A stretch of DNA of 64,000 nt, from the NCBI GenBank assembly GCA_963843645.1, contig CAWJLE010000001.1, forward strand, positions 620,001 to 684,000, read 5' to 3'. Shown in pieces: positions 20,996 to 30,277 of the stretch. How positions within the stretch are numbered: position 1 is the stretch's first letter; each line of letters opens with the position of its first letter. The stretch is from CAWJLE01 sp963843645 (GTDB taxonomy: Bacteria > Chloroflexota > Anaerolineae > DAOTYC01). Under the pieces are notes generated by a model. It saw only the letters and a program-made list of their open reading frames with translations. It was not told the origin of the DNA and made no database searches. A program made the position numbers and the translations under genes.

Positions 20996-22753
20996 TCATT
21001 GGTCGGTCTCGTCCTCCGGGAACAAATCGGCAGGGACATTGGGCGGGGTTTTGTAGATCTGCACGTAAGGGATCCCATTTTGCGTGAACGTGAACTCCGG
21101 CGTCAAAGATCGGAAGTAGCGCACCGTGGCAGGGTTAGGGATGTCCCGCTGCATCTGGTTGATGTAGCATACCACGTAATTCGACTCGTTCCATCCTGAC
21201 GGATTATCCGGGTCGCCGTTAATCAGGGGTCGACCCCTGCCCTTAAAGAAAGCCTGGAAATCCTGATTGTAGAACGTCGCCGCGCGCAGGTCCTGAGCAT
21301 TCGGCTTCGCGTTCAAATAATCGGCCGCCTGTTCCATCCCCTCACCCCAGCCGACCAGGAGGACTTTCTGCGCCACCTGCGGACCGCCGAGAAGAACGTT
21401 GTAGGCGGAAAAATAGTACGGATACGCCGGCAACAGGAGTAGGCCTTGCAGAACCACGATAGCCACCAGGATGCCGCCGGTCCAGCCGCGGCGGGCGCGC
21501 ACGGCGCCGGGACTTCCCGTCGCCGCCGGTTGAAACGATGGGAGCTTTCCAACCGCGTATGTGAACGCCACTCCCGCCAGAACGTCGATCGCCGGAAAGA
21601 CCGGCAGCATGTAGCGGTCGAACTTCTTGATGCCGAAGGTCATGAAGACCGGGAACAGTACCACGAAAGCCAGGAACGTAATCATTGCGTTGAGGTCGGG
21701 CCGTTTGAGCACATCAGCCAGACTGAGCTTGCGCACCTGCACCACGACGATTGCCACGCTGAGCAGCAAGCCGATCAAGCTGAGCGGCGTCATGCGCAGC
21801 AATATCGCCACTGGATAGAAGAGGACTCCAGGGTCATCGGTCGGCGCACCGAGGAAGAAATTGCCCTTGGAATGAGGTTCCTCTGCGTACTGGAGGGCTG
21901 TATTCAGCACCTTCTGCACCGATCCGACGGGATCCACCCACATGGCGGGCCAAAAGAGCGTGAAGAAGACGGCCACCAGGACGCCCCACGCAGCCAAAGT
22001 GACGATCCAGAATCGAGCGTTGTTCCACCGCAGCGACGGCCGGGAGTAGAAGCCGATAATGATTTGCACGAGTCCGACGAGCCCGACGAACGGCAGCAGG
22101 AACATCGCCGTGCTCTTGCTCAGGCAGCCGAGCGCGAGGAACGCCGCAGATAGGACCAGCCAGAACCACCGCCGATCCCACCAGACGAAATAGACGAAGG
22201 TCAGCAGGCCCAGAAACGCGAAGCTCGTTTCCAGTGCGTCCTGGTGAATCACACGTGAGAGGGCCAGGTAAAACGGATCGAAAGCCAGCAGACCGGCGCT
22301 CACCCACGCGGCGGTGTTGCCGAACATTCGCCGCACCAGCAGATAGGTGACCGCAACTACCGCAGCGGTCAGTATTGCGGTGGGCAGGCGCGTTGCGACG
22401 AGATACCCGACCGAAGTCGACGGCGAAAGCGACACCTGGGCCAGGTAGTCCGGCAGCGAGAGAGGGGAATGGTCCAGCAAGTGTTTCCCCCACAGTCCCA
22501 GGGTGCCGGTCCACATCGTCGTCACGCCGGGATGTCCCGTTTGAATCATCTTGCCCCAATTGCCCTGCAGAAGAGCCCCGAAGAAACGACCGGACCGTTC
22601 CAACCATCGGTCTTCGTCAGGGGTGATGATCGTCGCCAGGTGAATGACCCGAGGCAGCAACGCGAGTACGAAAAGTACGAGAGCAGCTATCCACGCAGGG
22701 ACCCGCCCCGATTGCGCCGGTGTCTGTCGTGAGCCCTTCAGTTCAGCTTCCAT
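20996..22753 (-). CDS. GT39-type membrane glycosyltransferase, PDEDRW sub-class, tail-less
   Basis: This intact 585-residue protein has the class motif TPDEDRWLERSGRF, then TGHPGVTTMWTG and the loop FWPAMWVDPVGSV. The KKFDRYMLPVFPAIDVL block precedes the last helices. The protein stops just after SLTPEFTFTQNGIPYVQIY, the point where the related proteins at 1678 and 30278 continue into beta-rich tails. The ATG at 22753 has GGGAGGAG about 13 bases upstream. It is most similar to its upstream neighbour at 22877-24643, so the two look like a tandem duplicate. Confidence 0.85.
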   Translation of the reverse strand: MEAELKGSRQTPAQSGRVPAWIAALVLFVLALLPRVIHLATIITPDEDRWLERSGRFFGALLQGNWGKMIQTGHPGVTTMWTGTLGLWGKHLLDHSPLSLPDYLAQVSLSPSTSVGYLVATRLPTAILTAAVVAVTYLLVRRMFGNTAAWVSAGLLAFDPFYLALSRVIHQDALETSFAFLGLLTFVYFVWWDRRWFWLVLSAAFLALGCLSKSTAMFLLPFVGLVGLVQIIIGFYSRPSLRWNNARFWIVTLAAWGVLVAVFFTLFWPAMWVDPVGSVQKVLNTALQYAEEPHSKGNFFLGAPTDDPGVLFYPVAILLRMTPLSLIGLLLSVAIVVVQVRKLSLADVLKRPDLNAMITFLAFVVLFPVFMTFGIKKFDRYMLPVFPAIDVLAGVAFTYAVGKLPSFQPAATGSPGAVRARRGWTGGILVAIVVLQGLLLLPAYPYYFSAYNVLLGGPQVAQKVLLVGWGEGMEQAADYLNAKPNAQDLRAATFYNQDFQAFFKGRGRPLINGDPDNPSGWNESNYVVCYINQMQRDIPNPATVRYFRSLTPEFTFTQNGIPYVQIYKTPPNVPADLFPEDETDQ

Positions 22754-22876
22754 TCCGGTGTCGCGTCTCCTCCCTTTCGCGAATGGCCCAAAGGGCCCTC
22801 GCCCGCACGCCCGTTGACTGAAGATCAGTAGAGATCAGTCAAGAGACTTCGACGAATCCGGCCCATAGAGCGACGC

Positions 22877-24643
22877 CTACTGCTCCAGATCCGGTGAGAC
22901 TCCGTCTTCCTGCTGCACCCGAAGCTCCGCCGGAACGTCCGTCGGCGTGCGGTATATCTGGATGTAGGGAAGCCCGTTGCGCTCATACGTGAACTCCGGC
23001 GTCAATGATTGAAAATAGCGCACCGTGGCGGTGTCCGGCATCTCGCGCTGGACCTGGTTCAGATAGAAGACGACGTAGTCCGAGCCCAGCCAGGGCGCCG
23101 GCTCGCCCGGCTTGTCGTCGACCAGCTTGGCGACCTTGCCGTGGTAGAACGTGGCGATATCCCGATAGTAGAACGTCGCCGCGCGCACGTTCTCGGCGTC
23201 GGGTTCAGAGTTGAGGTAATATGCCGCCTTCTCCAGGCCTTCACCCCAGCCCACCAGCAAGACCCGCTGCGCCAGCCAGGGTCCGCCGGCCAGAGCGTTG
23301 TAGGCCGAAAGGTAATACGGATGCAGGGGCAAGGACGCCAGCCCCTGCAAGCAGAGGAGCGCGACCGGCAGCACTCCCACGATCGCCGTCGAACGCACCC
23401 TGAGAGACGCGATTCGCCTCACGATTTGCGCAAAGGCGACTCCGGCCAGAATATCGACGAAGGGGAACACCGGCAGAAGGTAGCGGTCGAATTTCTTGTG
23501 GCCGAGAGACATGAAGATCGTGAACAGGACCACGAACCCGATCAGCGTGAGCAGGGCCATCGTCTCCGGCTGACCGACCAGGCTTCTCCCCTGACGACGA
23601 CGCAGGCGTCGTACGAGCAGGACGACGAACAACCCCAGGCCGATCAACGTAACAGGTGTGGTGCGGAACAGCAGGACCACCGGGTAGAACAGGAATCCGG
23701 GGTCCTCGACCGGCGCGCCCAGGAAGAAATTGCCCTTGCTGTGGGCCTCCTCCGCGAACTGGACGGCCTGCCCGACCATGCCGCCCACCGTGCCGATGGG
23801 GTCCACCCACATGGCCGGCCACAGCGCAACGAACACCACTGCCGTGACGATGCCCCACAGCAGCAGGGCGACGATCCACTGCCGCACGATCTCCCGCGTC
23901 TGGGCGGGCCGGGCGCGTGAGCCGGCCCATATGGCGACCAGCCCGACGAGTCCGATGAACGGCAGGAGGAACAGCGCCGATCCCTTGCTCAAGCAGGCCA
24001 GGGCCGTCGCAACTCCGGACAGGACCAGCCAGATCCACGTGTGGCCGCTTTGGCCGAGCCAGGCGTAGTGAACGAAGGTCAGCACGGCGAGCAGAATGAA
24101 GGTCGACGCCAACGCATCGTGGTGGATCACCCGGGAGTGGGCCAGGTAGAACGGATCGAGGGCCAGCAGCCCGGCCGCCAGCAGCGCCGGCTTGTCGCCC
24201 AGCAACCGGCGAACCAGCAGGTACGTCAGGGCTACCGCCACGGCAGTCAGGATGGCCGTCGGCAGACGGGCGGCAGCGAGATACTCGGGTATGGGCGACG
24301 GCCGGGTCTGCACCTGCCCGAGGTAGTCCACCAGTCCGATCGACGGCTGCTGCCAGAGATGCTTGACCCACAGTGCGATCGTGCCGGTCCACATCGTGGT
24401 CACGCCCGGGTGCCCCGTCTGGAACGTGTTCACCCAGTCGCCCTCGGCGAGCGCCTTGCAGAACGCCACCGAGCGCTCTACCCAGCGCCGCTCGTCGGGC
24501 GTGATGATGGCCCCCAGGTCGGCCACGCGGGGCAGAAGGGCCAGAACGAAGACGGCGAACGCGTAGATCCACGCCGGCGCGCTGCCCGACGATTCTTTCG
24601 GATGAGGGGTGGACTCGTTCCGTTTGGCTTTCATCTCTGGCAT
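22877..24643 (-). CDS. GT39-type membrane glycosyltransferase, PDERRW sub-class, tail-less
   Basis: This protein of about 588 residues has the motif TPDERRWVERSVAFCKAL, then TGHPGVTTMWTG, LWPAMWVDPIGTVGG and KKFDRYLLPVFPFVDIL. Like its downstream neighbour it ends soon after SLTPEFTYERNGLPYIQIY and lacks a beta-rich tail. I chose the ATG at 24643, giving a 10-base gap from the stop of the upstream gene. A longer in-frame start would overlap that gene by about 50 bases. It probably forms a co-transcribed tandem pair with the 20996 gene. Confidence 0.85.
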   Translation of the reverse strand: MPEMKAKRNESTPHPKESSGSAPAWIYAFAVFVLALLPRVADLGAIITPDERRWVERSVAFCKALAEGDWVNTFQTGHPGVTTMWTGTIALWVKHLWQQPSIGLVDYLGQVQTRPSPIPEYLAAARLPTAILTAVAVALTYLLVRRLLGDKPALLAAGLLALDPFYLAHSRVIHHDALASTFILLAVLTFVHYAWLGQSGHTWIWLVLSGVATALACLSKGSALFLLPFIGLVGLVAIWAGSRARPAQTREIVRQWIVALLLWGIVTAVVFVALWPAMWVDPIGTVGGMVGQAVQFAEEAHSKGNFFLGAPVEDPGFLFYPVVLLFRTTPVTLIGLGLFVVLLVRRLRRRQGRSLVGQPETMALLTLIGFVVLFTIFMSLGHKKFDRYLLPVFPFVDILAGVAFAQIVRRIASLRVRSTAIVGVLPVALLCLQGLASLPLHPYYLSAYNALAGGPWLAQRVLLVGWGEGLEKAAYYLNSEPDAENVRAATFYYRDIATFYHGKVAKLVDDKPGEPAPWLGSDYVVFYLNQVQREMPDTATVRYFQSLTPEFTYERNGLPYIQIYRTPTDVPAELRVQQEDGVSPDLEQ

Positions 24644-24653
24644 TTCGTCGCTC

Positions 24654-27493
24654 TCATTGCACAGCCGCCTCGATCTGCACGCGCGCGACCACGACGTGGT
24701 CACCGACAGGTTGCCCGTCCGGCCCGATCACCGGCAATCGCCGGCCCGATTCTCTGGAATACATGCCTGTATCGATCGAGTACTCACCCGGCGGTGTGTC
24801 CGCGGGGATGAGCCAATCGTAAGTGTCACGCACGATCTCGCCCGCCGACCACCCGGTCGTCGGATAGAAACCATCGTCCGGCGGATTGTCCTTCTGCGCG
24901 TGGAGCTTGCCCGCGGCGTCGACCAGGTGGTTGAAGACGTCGTAATCGGCACTCATGGGCTTCAACGCCTGCCAGAACAGCACCAGGTGCAGGTTGTCGC
25001 CGCCGTGCAACCCGCTCTCCAATTGATAGCCGAGCAGGCGCACCTGGTTGTCCAGGTTGGCATCCAGCGCCCGATCCATCTTCAACGTCGTCGATCGCCG
25101 GCGGGCGTCCGGCGCGAATCTGGGCCGGCCCCAACAGCACGTCGCCGCCGGTGGGCGATCAATGCCTCGCCCTCGTGCAGCCCCTGGGCGATGACCTCGA
25201 CGCTGTAGGCGCCCGGCGGTGTCCCCGGCACCACCGGCACGGCGCGGATGTCCTCGACCACCTGCCCGGGATACCACTCGTGGGTCAGCCCAGCGTCGAA
25301 CTCGGGCCGGCTCACTTCTTCCCCGAAGATATGGCGCACGCCGTTGACGAGCTTGAGGTGGATCGCGTAGTCCTCGTTGGTCGGCCTCAGGCTCATCCAG
25401 TACAGCGTCACGAGCAGGGTCCCATCATCAGTCACGCGGCTTTCATCCAGATTGTAGCCCAGCAACCGCAGCTCTCGCCCAAAGTCCACCTCGGTGACGT
25501 GCTGAATCGGCGCCAGCCATTGCGCGCCGAACCGATCCGGCAGCTGTCGCGCCTGGTTCTTGAACAGGTACACGGTCTGGCCCGGCCCAGTGGCTTGCCG
25601 GACTGGGTTCCCCGGCCAGGGATACGTCTTCACCAGGGCAAAATTGTCTCTGAAGAAAGCCGGCGGCGTCTTCAGCAAGGTCTGCACCATGTCCGATGGC
25701 TCTCCGCCGTCGATGTCGTCTCGCATCAGCAAGTAGTCGCAGCCGAACAAGCGCGCGTAACCGGGAAGCCGGTCGCGATTGCGCGTCAGGTCTTCGACGA
25801 ACAGCGAGGGGAACTGGGTGCGGACCACGTAGTCGATATTATACACGTTAAACGAGCGTGAGTTAATCAGCAGCCCTAAATCCGGCCGACTCGCTGGGGA
25901 GGACGCGTCCGCGCCTCGTCCCGCGGCGACGGTTGCCAGGACGTCGGGCGTGATGAAGTAAGCAGGATCGTGTTCGCCCAGGTCCGCCCATTGGATGTGC
26001 TCGCCATGCGCGAACAGGCTCACCCGCTCCAGCCACGGAACCGCGGCCTGCGTCGCCTGGGCAATCGGGGCCAGCGGGCTCAGATTCAGGACGAGAAACT
26101 GGACCGTCAGGAAGGCGACCACGCCCGCGACGGCCGCACGACGACGACCCGGGGCCGGGATGCGCCACAGCAGCCGTGCGAAACCCACCGCAATCGGCGC
26201 CATCAGCGGCAGGACCGATCGGACCTCTCGGTGCGTGGATAGTGTGGCGACCACGAGCGGCGGGATCGCCCACACCAGCAGGTAGCCGTCCTGCCACGTC
26301 ACACCCGGGCGGCCGCGCGTCCACCAGCGGCGGAGAGCGGCGGCGACCAGGACGAGGAGCAGCGCGAACAGCGGCCAGCCCAAACCTTCGGCAATCAGGC
26401 GGCCGGGGTAGTAAAGGTACGCCACCGGCGCCAGGAAGTTGGGGCGGTCCGCCCGCCCCCCCGCCACGATACTCGCAATGTCGCGGAACATGTCCGCCCG
26501 CGGCAGATACCACAGCGCCGTCAGCCAGCCCGCAACCGCCACGGACTTCATCACGTTCAGGCTGGGGCGCGACGGCAACAGCAGGAGGAAGACCGTGCCC
26601 GCGGTCAAGACGACGGACAGCGCGGGGAGCCAGGGGCCGAGCAACAGGCTCGACGCCAGGTCCGCGTTGGGCGCGTACCACAGCCAGGTCACGACCACGC
26701 CGGCCGCGACGGCGGCGACCGCTTCGCGCCAGGGCAGCCGCAACTCGTGCAGTCCACGCCACGCGTCCGCCGGGACTCCGCCCCGCCAGGCCACGAGGGC
26801 CAGCGGTCCGGCGAGAAACAGCGCCGGCGTCCACTTGGTGAGCATTCCCAGCCCGAGGGCAATCCCGAAGAGCACGGAGTAGCCTGCCCGCTGAAAGCCG
26901 TCCGTCGCCAGCAGCAGGGCTGCACCAAGGGCAATCCAGGCCGTCAGCGCGTAGTCGAGGTACGTGTAGTGCGCCATGCAGAACAGAAATGGGAACGTCG
27001 AGACCAGGAAAGCGCTCAGCAGACCGACCTTCACCGAATACAGACGCCGGCCGATCGCGTAGGCGGAGAACAGCAGGACGAGCATGTATCCTGCGTTGAC
27101 CATGCCGGCGGCCGTCGGCGAAACACCGAACAGCCGGTACAGCGGCACCACGGACAGCGGGAACAGCGGGGGGTAATAACCCAGATTGAGGCTGAACACC
27201 TTGAACAGGGTGACGACGCTGACCGGGTGGAGCGCCTGGTCGAAAATCAGCGTGCTGACCAGGTGCTTGGGGCGATCCCAGCCGGTCGCGAACAGGTTCG
27301 AGTTCAGCCAAAGATAAAGAGCCGCCGCGTGCACGACCCAGAGGGCGAACACGGCGGCTATCGCAGCCACGTTCGCCGGACGCCTGACTTCTGACACCGT
27401 GCCGACTCCGCAACGACGCCGGTGCGTTGTGTGGTCGCGGCAAACCTGGGAGACTTCGGGAATCTCCTGCCGCGCGGGACGAATCGCGCTCAC
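24654..27493 (-). CDS. GT39-type membrane glycosyltransferase, WDRPKHLV sub-class, with two C-terminal tails (two frameshifts)
   Basis: The first loop is TGWDRPKHLVSTLIFDQAL, matching the sub-class of the gene at 18154. A large hydrophobic core and a soluble section are followed by a first beta-rich domain (HLKLVNGVRHIFGEE, PGTPPGAY). A second domain carries VRLLGY, LFWQALKPMSADY and DDGFYPTTGW. Frameshifts near 25150 and 25088 separate the two tail domains; the intervening piece DVLLGPAQIRAG is in the third frame. The GTG at 27493 overlaps the TGA of the FAD oxidoreductase gene (GTGA), so translation is probably coupled to it. Confidence 0.78.
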
Positions 27494-28819
27494 GACGCGC
27501 CGCCCCGGGCTGATACGCGTTCCCGCGCCAGGGTCGCGGCCCGGTAGCCCAGGTTGATGCTGTTGGACACGGTGCGATCCTCGGGATGGAGCTGGCTCGA
27601 GTCGGTGACGAACAGGCCGGGCAGCGAGCTGGCGATGGGCGGGATGTATTTCGTGAAGCCGACCTCGCAGATCGGTTGGGCGTACTCGTCGCGGAAGACG
27701 AACCAGTCTTCGATCCAGCTCTCGTCAAAATCGGGCCGGACGACCTTCAGGTATTCGACGTACTCGCGCAGCAGGTCCTCGTCGGCGACGGCGTATCGCT
27801 CGCTCGACGCGGGCAGGTACAGCGGCAGATAGACGATGCGGCTGCCGTTGAGCGCCGAACAGGGGTTCAGGTTCGTGAACTCGATGATCCCGGCCAGCGG
27901 AATCCCCGGATCGCTGATGTTGGTCCAAAAGAACCGGCTCAGCGGCTGCTTGAGCCGCAGCAGCGCGCACATCACGCCGATGTAATCGATGTTCTTCAAG
28001 GATGTCGAAATACTCGTCGTCGGGATGGTCGACGATGCGACGCAGCGCGATCGAGGGGATCGTCGAAATCACCGCGTCTGCCGCATACGTCTTCCCGCCG
28101 GCGATCACACCGCTCACCGCGCCGTCTTCGACGACGATTCGTTCGACCGGAGTCTCCATGTGGATCTCTCCGCCGGCTTCCACGATCTTTTGGGCGAGCC
28201 CGGAAATCAGCGCATGCATGCCCCCGTCCAGATAGCCGAGCCTCTCGCGCTGAGTCCAGCGGGTGCGCGATTTGCCGATACGATGGAAGCGAGCCCAGAT
28301 CCAGGATGCCGACAGGCGATCCATGTACGCCCCGAACTTCAGCTGAATCAGCGGCTTGTGAATGACCTGGTACGCCCGCGGGCCGAACTTCCGGACCAGC
28401 CAGTCGGGGGCGGTCACGTTTTCCAATTCCCGCCAGGCATCCGAGCGCTGGCTCTTCACCTGCATGATGTTGATGCCGAAGCGCAGCCGCTCCACGAGCG
28501 AGAAGGGGCGAAACAGCAGCAGATCCCAGGGCTCACCGAACGGGTGCAGCACCCGCTCGAAGAACTGGCCCATGCGCGTGTTGACCCAATGAAGCTGGCG
28601 GGACAGGCCCATTTCGTCGATCAGACCCAGGAGGGGCTCGTCGTCCAGGCAGATGAAGTGATAGTAGCGCTCCAGGTACTGCTGATCGATCTTGAACGAG
28701 CGGGCCAGGCCGCCAAGCTCGGCTTCTTTCTCGAAGAGGGTCACCTGGTGTCCTGCTTGTGTGAGCCGGTAGGCCGCAGACAGCCCGGCGATGCCACCGC
28801 CAACGATCGCGACGCCCAT
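27490..28819 (-). CDS. FAD-dependent oxidoreductase, amine-oxidase/UDP-galactopyranose-mutase-like (one frameshift)
   Basis: This is a cytosolic flavoenzyme of about 443 residues. The N terminus has the dinucleotide-binding motif VGGGIAGLSAAYRL followed by the acidic ribose-contact strand (VTLFEKEAELGGLA). The C terminus has the typical second FAD contact GLFVTDSSQLHPEDRTVSNS. The family includes UDP-galactopyranose mutases, protoporphyrinogen-oxidase-like and phytoene-desaturase-like enzymes, and I cannot choose among them. One extra base near 27998 splits it. The ATG at 28819 shares a base with the stop of the radical SAM gene (TGATG), and its own stop overlaps the next GT39 start. This ties the enzyme to surface glycan or lipid building. 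Confidence 0.8.
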
Positions 28820-30244
28820 CAAACACCGCCCTCCCTGGCCCGAATCATCGGTTGAAGAGATAATCTTTCAGTCTGAGGGCAATCGAGCGCACGTGGTGCC
28901 ACGATTTTACCTTGTCCCTTGAGCTTCCACAAGACGCTGGGCCGCAGGTAGAAGCCGAGATAGGCCTGCCGCTGCAGCCGTTTCAACTCGTCAGCCGTGA
29001 CGCCATCCGGCACGTAGGCGATCTTGGAATAGAAGAGCTGCGACCAGTCGATGTCCGGGAGCTTGCCCTGCTCGCTGAGCATCTCGGTCGCCTCGGTGCC
29101 CGGCAGCGGCAGGAAGTTGCTGAAGTGCGCCGCGTCGAGCCCCAGGCTTTGGCTGAACGCGATGGTCTGTCAGCATCTCGTCACGCGTCTCGCCTGGGTA
29201 GCCCAGGATGAAGAAACCGCTCACGTCGATGCCCGCCTGGTTGATGAGGGCGACGCCGCGCCGAATGGTTTCCGTGGTGAGGCTCTTCTTCATCGATTTC
29301 AGCACGCGGTCGCTGCCGGATTCGACGCCCACGATCATGGAATAGCAGCCGGCATTCTTGAGGATCTGCAGCAGCTCCGGGTCGAGGGTGTCGATGCGCA
29401 CCCCATTGGGGAACGTGAAGTGGATCTGGAGTCCGCCGTTCGTCCAACCCACGGCAGAATTCGACCACGCGGTCCCGAAACATGGTGAAGTTGTCGTCCA
29501 CGATGTGGATCTCTCGCACGCCGTATTCGCGGTACAGCAGCTCGACCTCGTCCAGTACCAGGGGAATGCTTCGGCGGCGGATGCGCGCGCCGGTCAGACT
29601 CTTGCCCGCGCAGTACGTACACTGAAAGGGGCAGCCCCGGCTGGTGGAGATCGGCGCGACCGGCGGCGACTTCAAGAAGACGCCCTGCGGCGCGAACTGG
29701 TACTGGCGCGGATCGATCATGTCCCAACTGGGTTGGCCGAGGCTGTCCAGGTCTTCGGTGAAGGCCGGCGCATTCATACGAATAACGCCCGTCCTCGCGC
29801 CAGACCAAACCCGGAATCCCCGCCAGCTCGATCTGAACGCCCTCGCAGGCCGCAGACAGCGGTGGGCGAGAAGCGGCAGTCCCTGCTCGCCTTCGCCCTG
29901 GATCGCGTAGTCCGCATCGCGCAGCTGTTCCAACGTCTCGCGTGGCGCACCGGACGGATGCGCCCCACCGACCACGGTCACGATGGCACTGTCGATTCCT
30001 TGACGGCGCCCAGGCACTGCTCCACAGTGTGGAAGTCGTAGGAGAAGGTCTGAAAGCCGACCATGCGCGGCTTGAGCTGTCTTACGCGCTGGCGAAAACC
30101 GTCCAGGTCCAGATTGTCTCTGGTGCAGTCCAGAATCTGGACGTCATAGTTCTGCCCACGCAGGGCCGTAGCGAGATAACCCAACCCCAGCGGCGGTACG
30201 GAATAGTGGGTGCGGCTGAATGGAAAGACGAGCAAAATGTCCAT
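28819..30244 (-). CDS. B12-binding-domain radical SAM protein (several frameshifts)
   Basis: The N terminus (MDILLVFPFSRTHYSVPPLG) is the usual opening of the cobalamin-binding Rossmann domain in the B12-binding radical SAM family. It is followed by LKPRMVGFQTFSYDF and VTVVGGAHPS. The radical SAM core holds the cluster motif SRGCPFQCTYC (CxxxCxxC), then IHIVDDNFTM and MIVGVESGSDRVLKSM. The frame breaks near 30001, 29835, 29785, 29455 and 29165, but every segment is conserved and in order, giving about 475 residues. I do not see a DxHxxG B12-ligand motif. Its substrate is unknown; relatives act in hopanoid, bacteriochlorophyll and lipid modification. Confidence 0.78.
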
Positions 30245-30277
30245 GACGTCGAAGTTCCGATCAGAACTCGATAGTAT

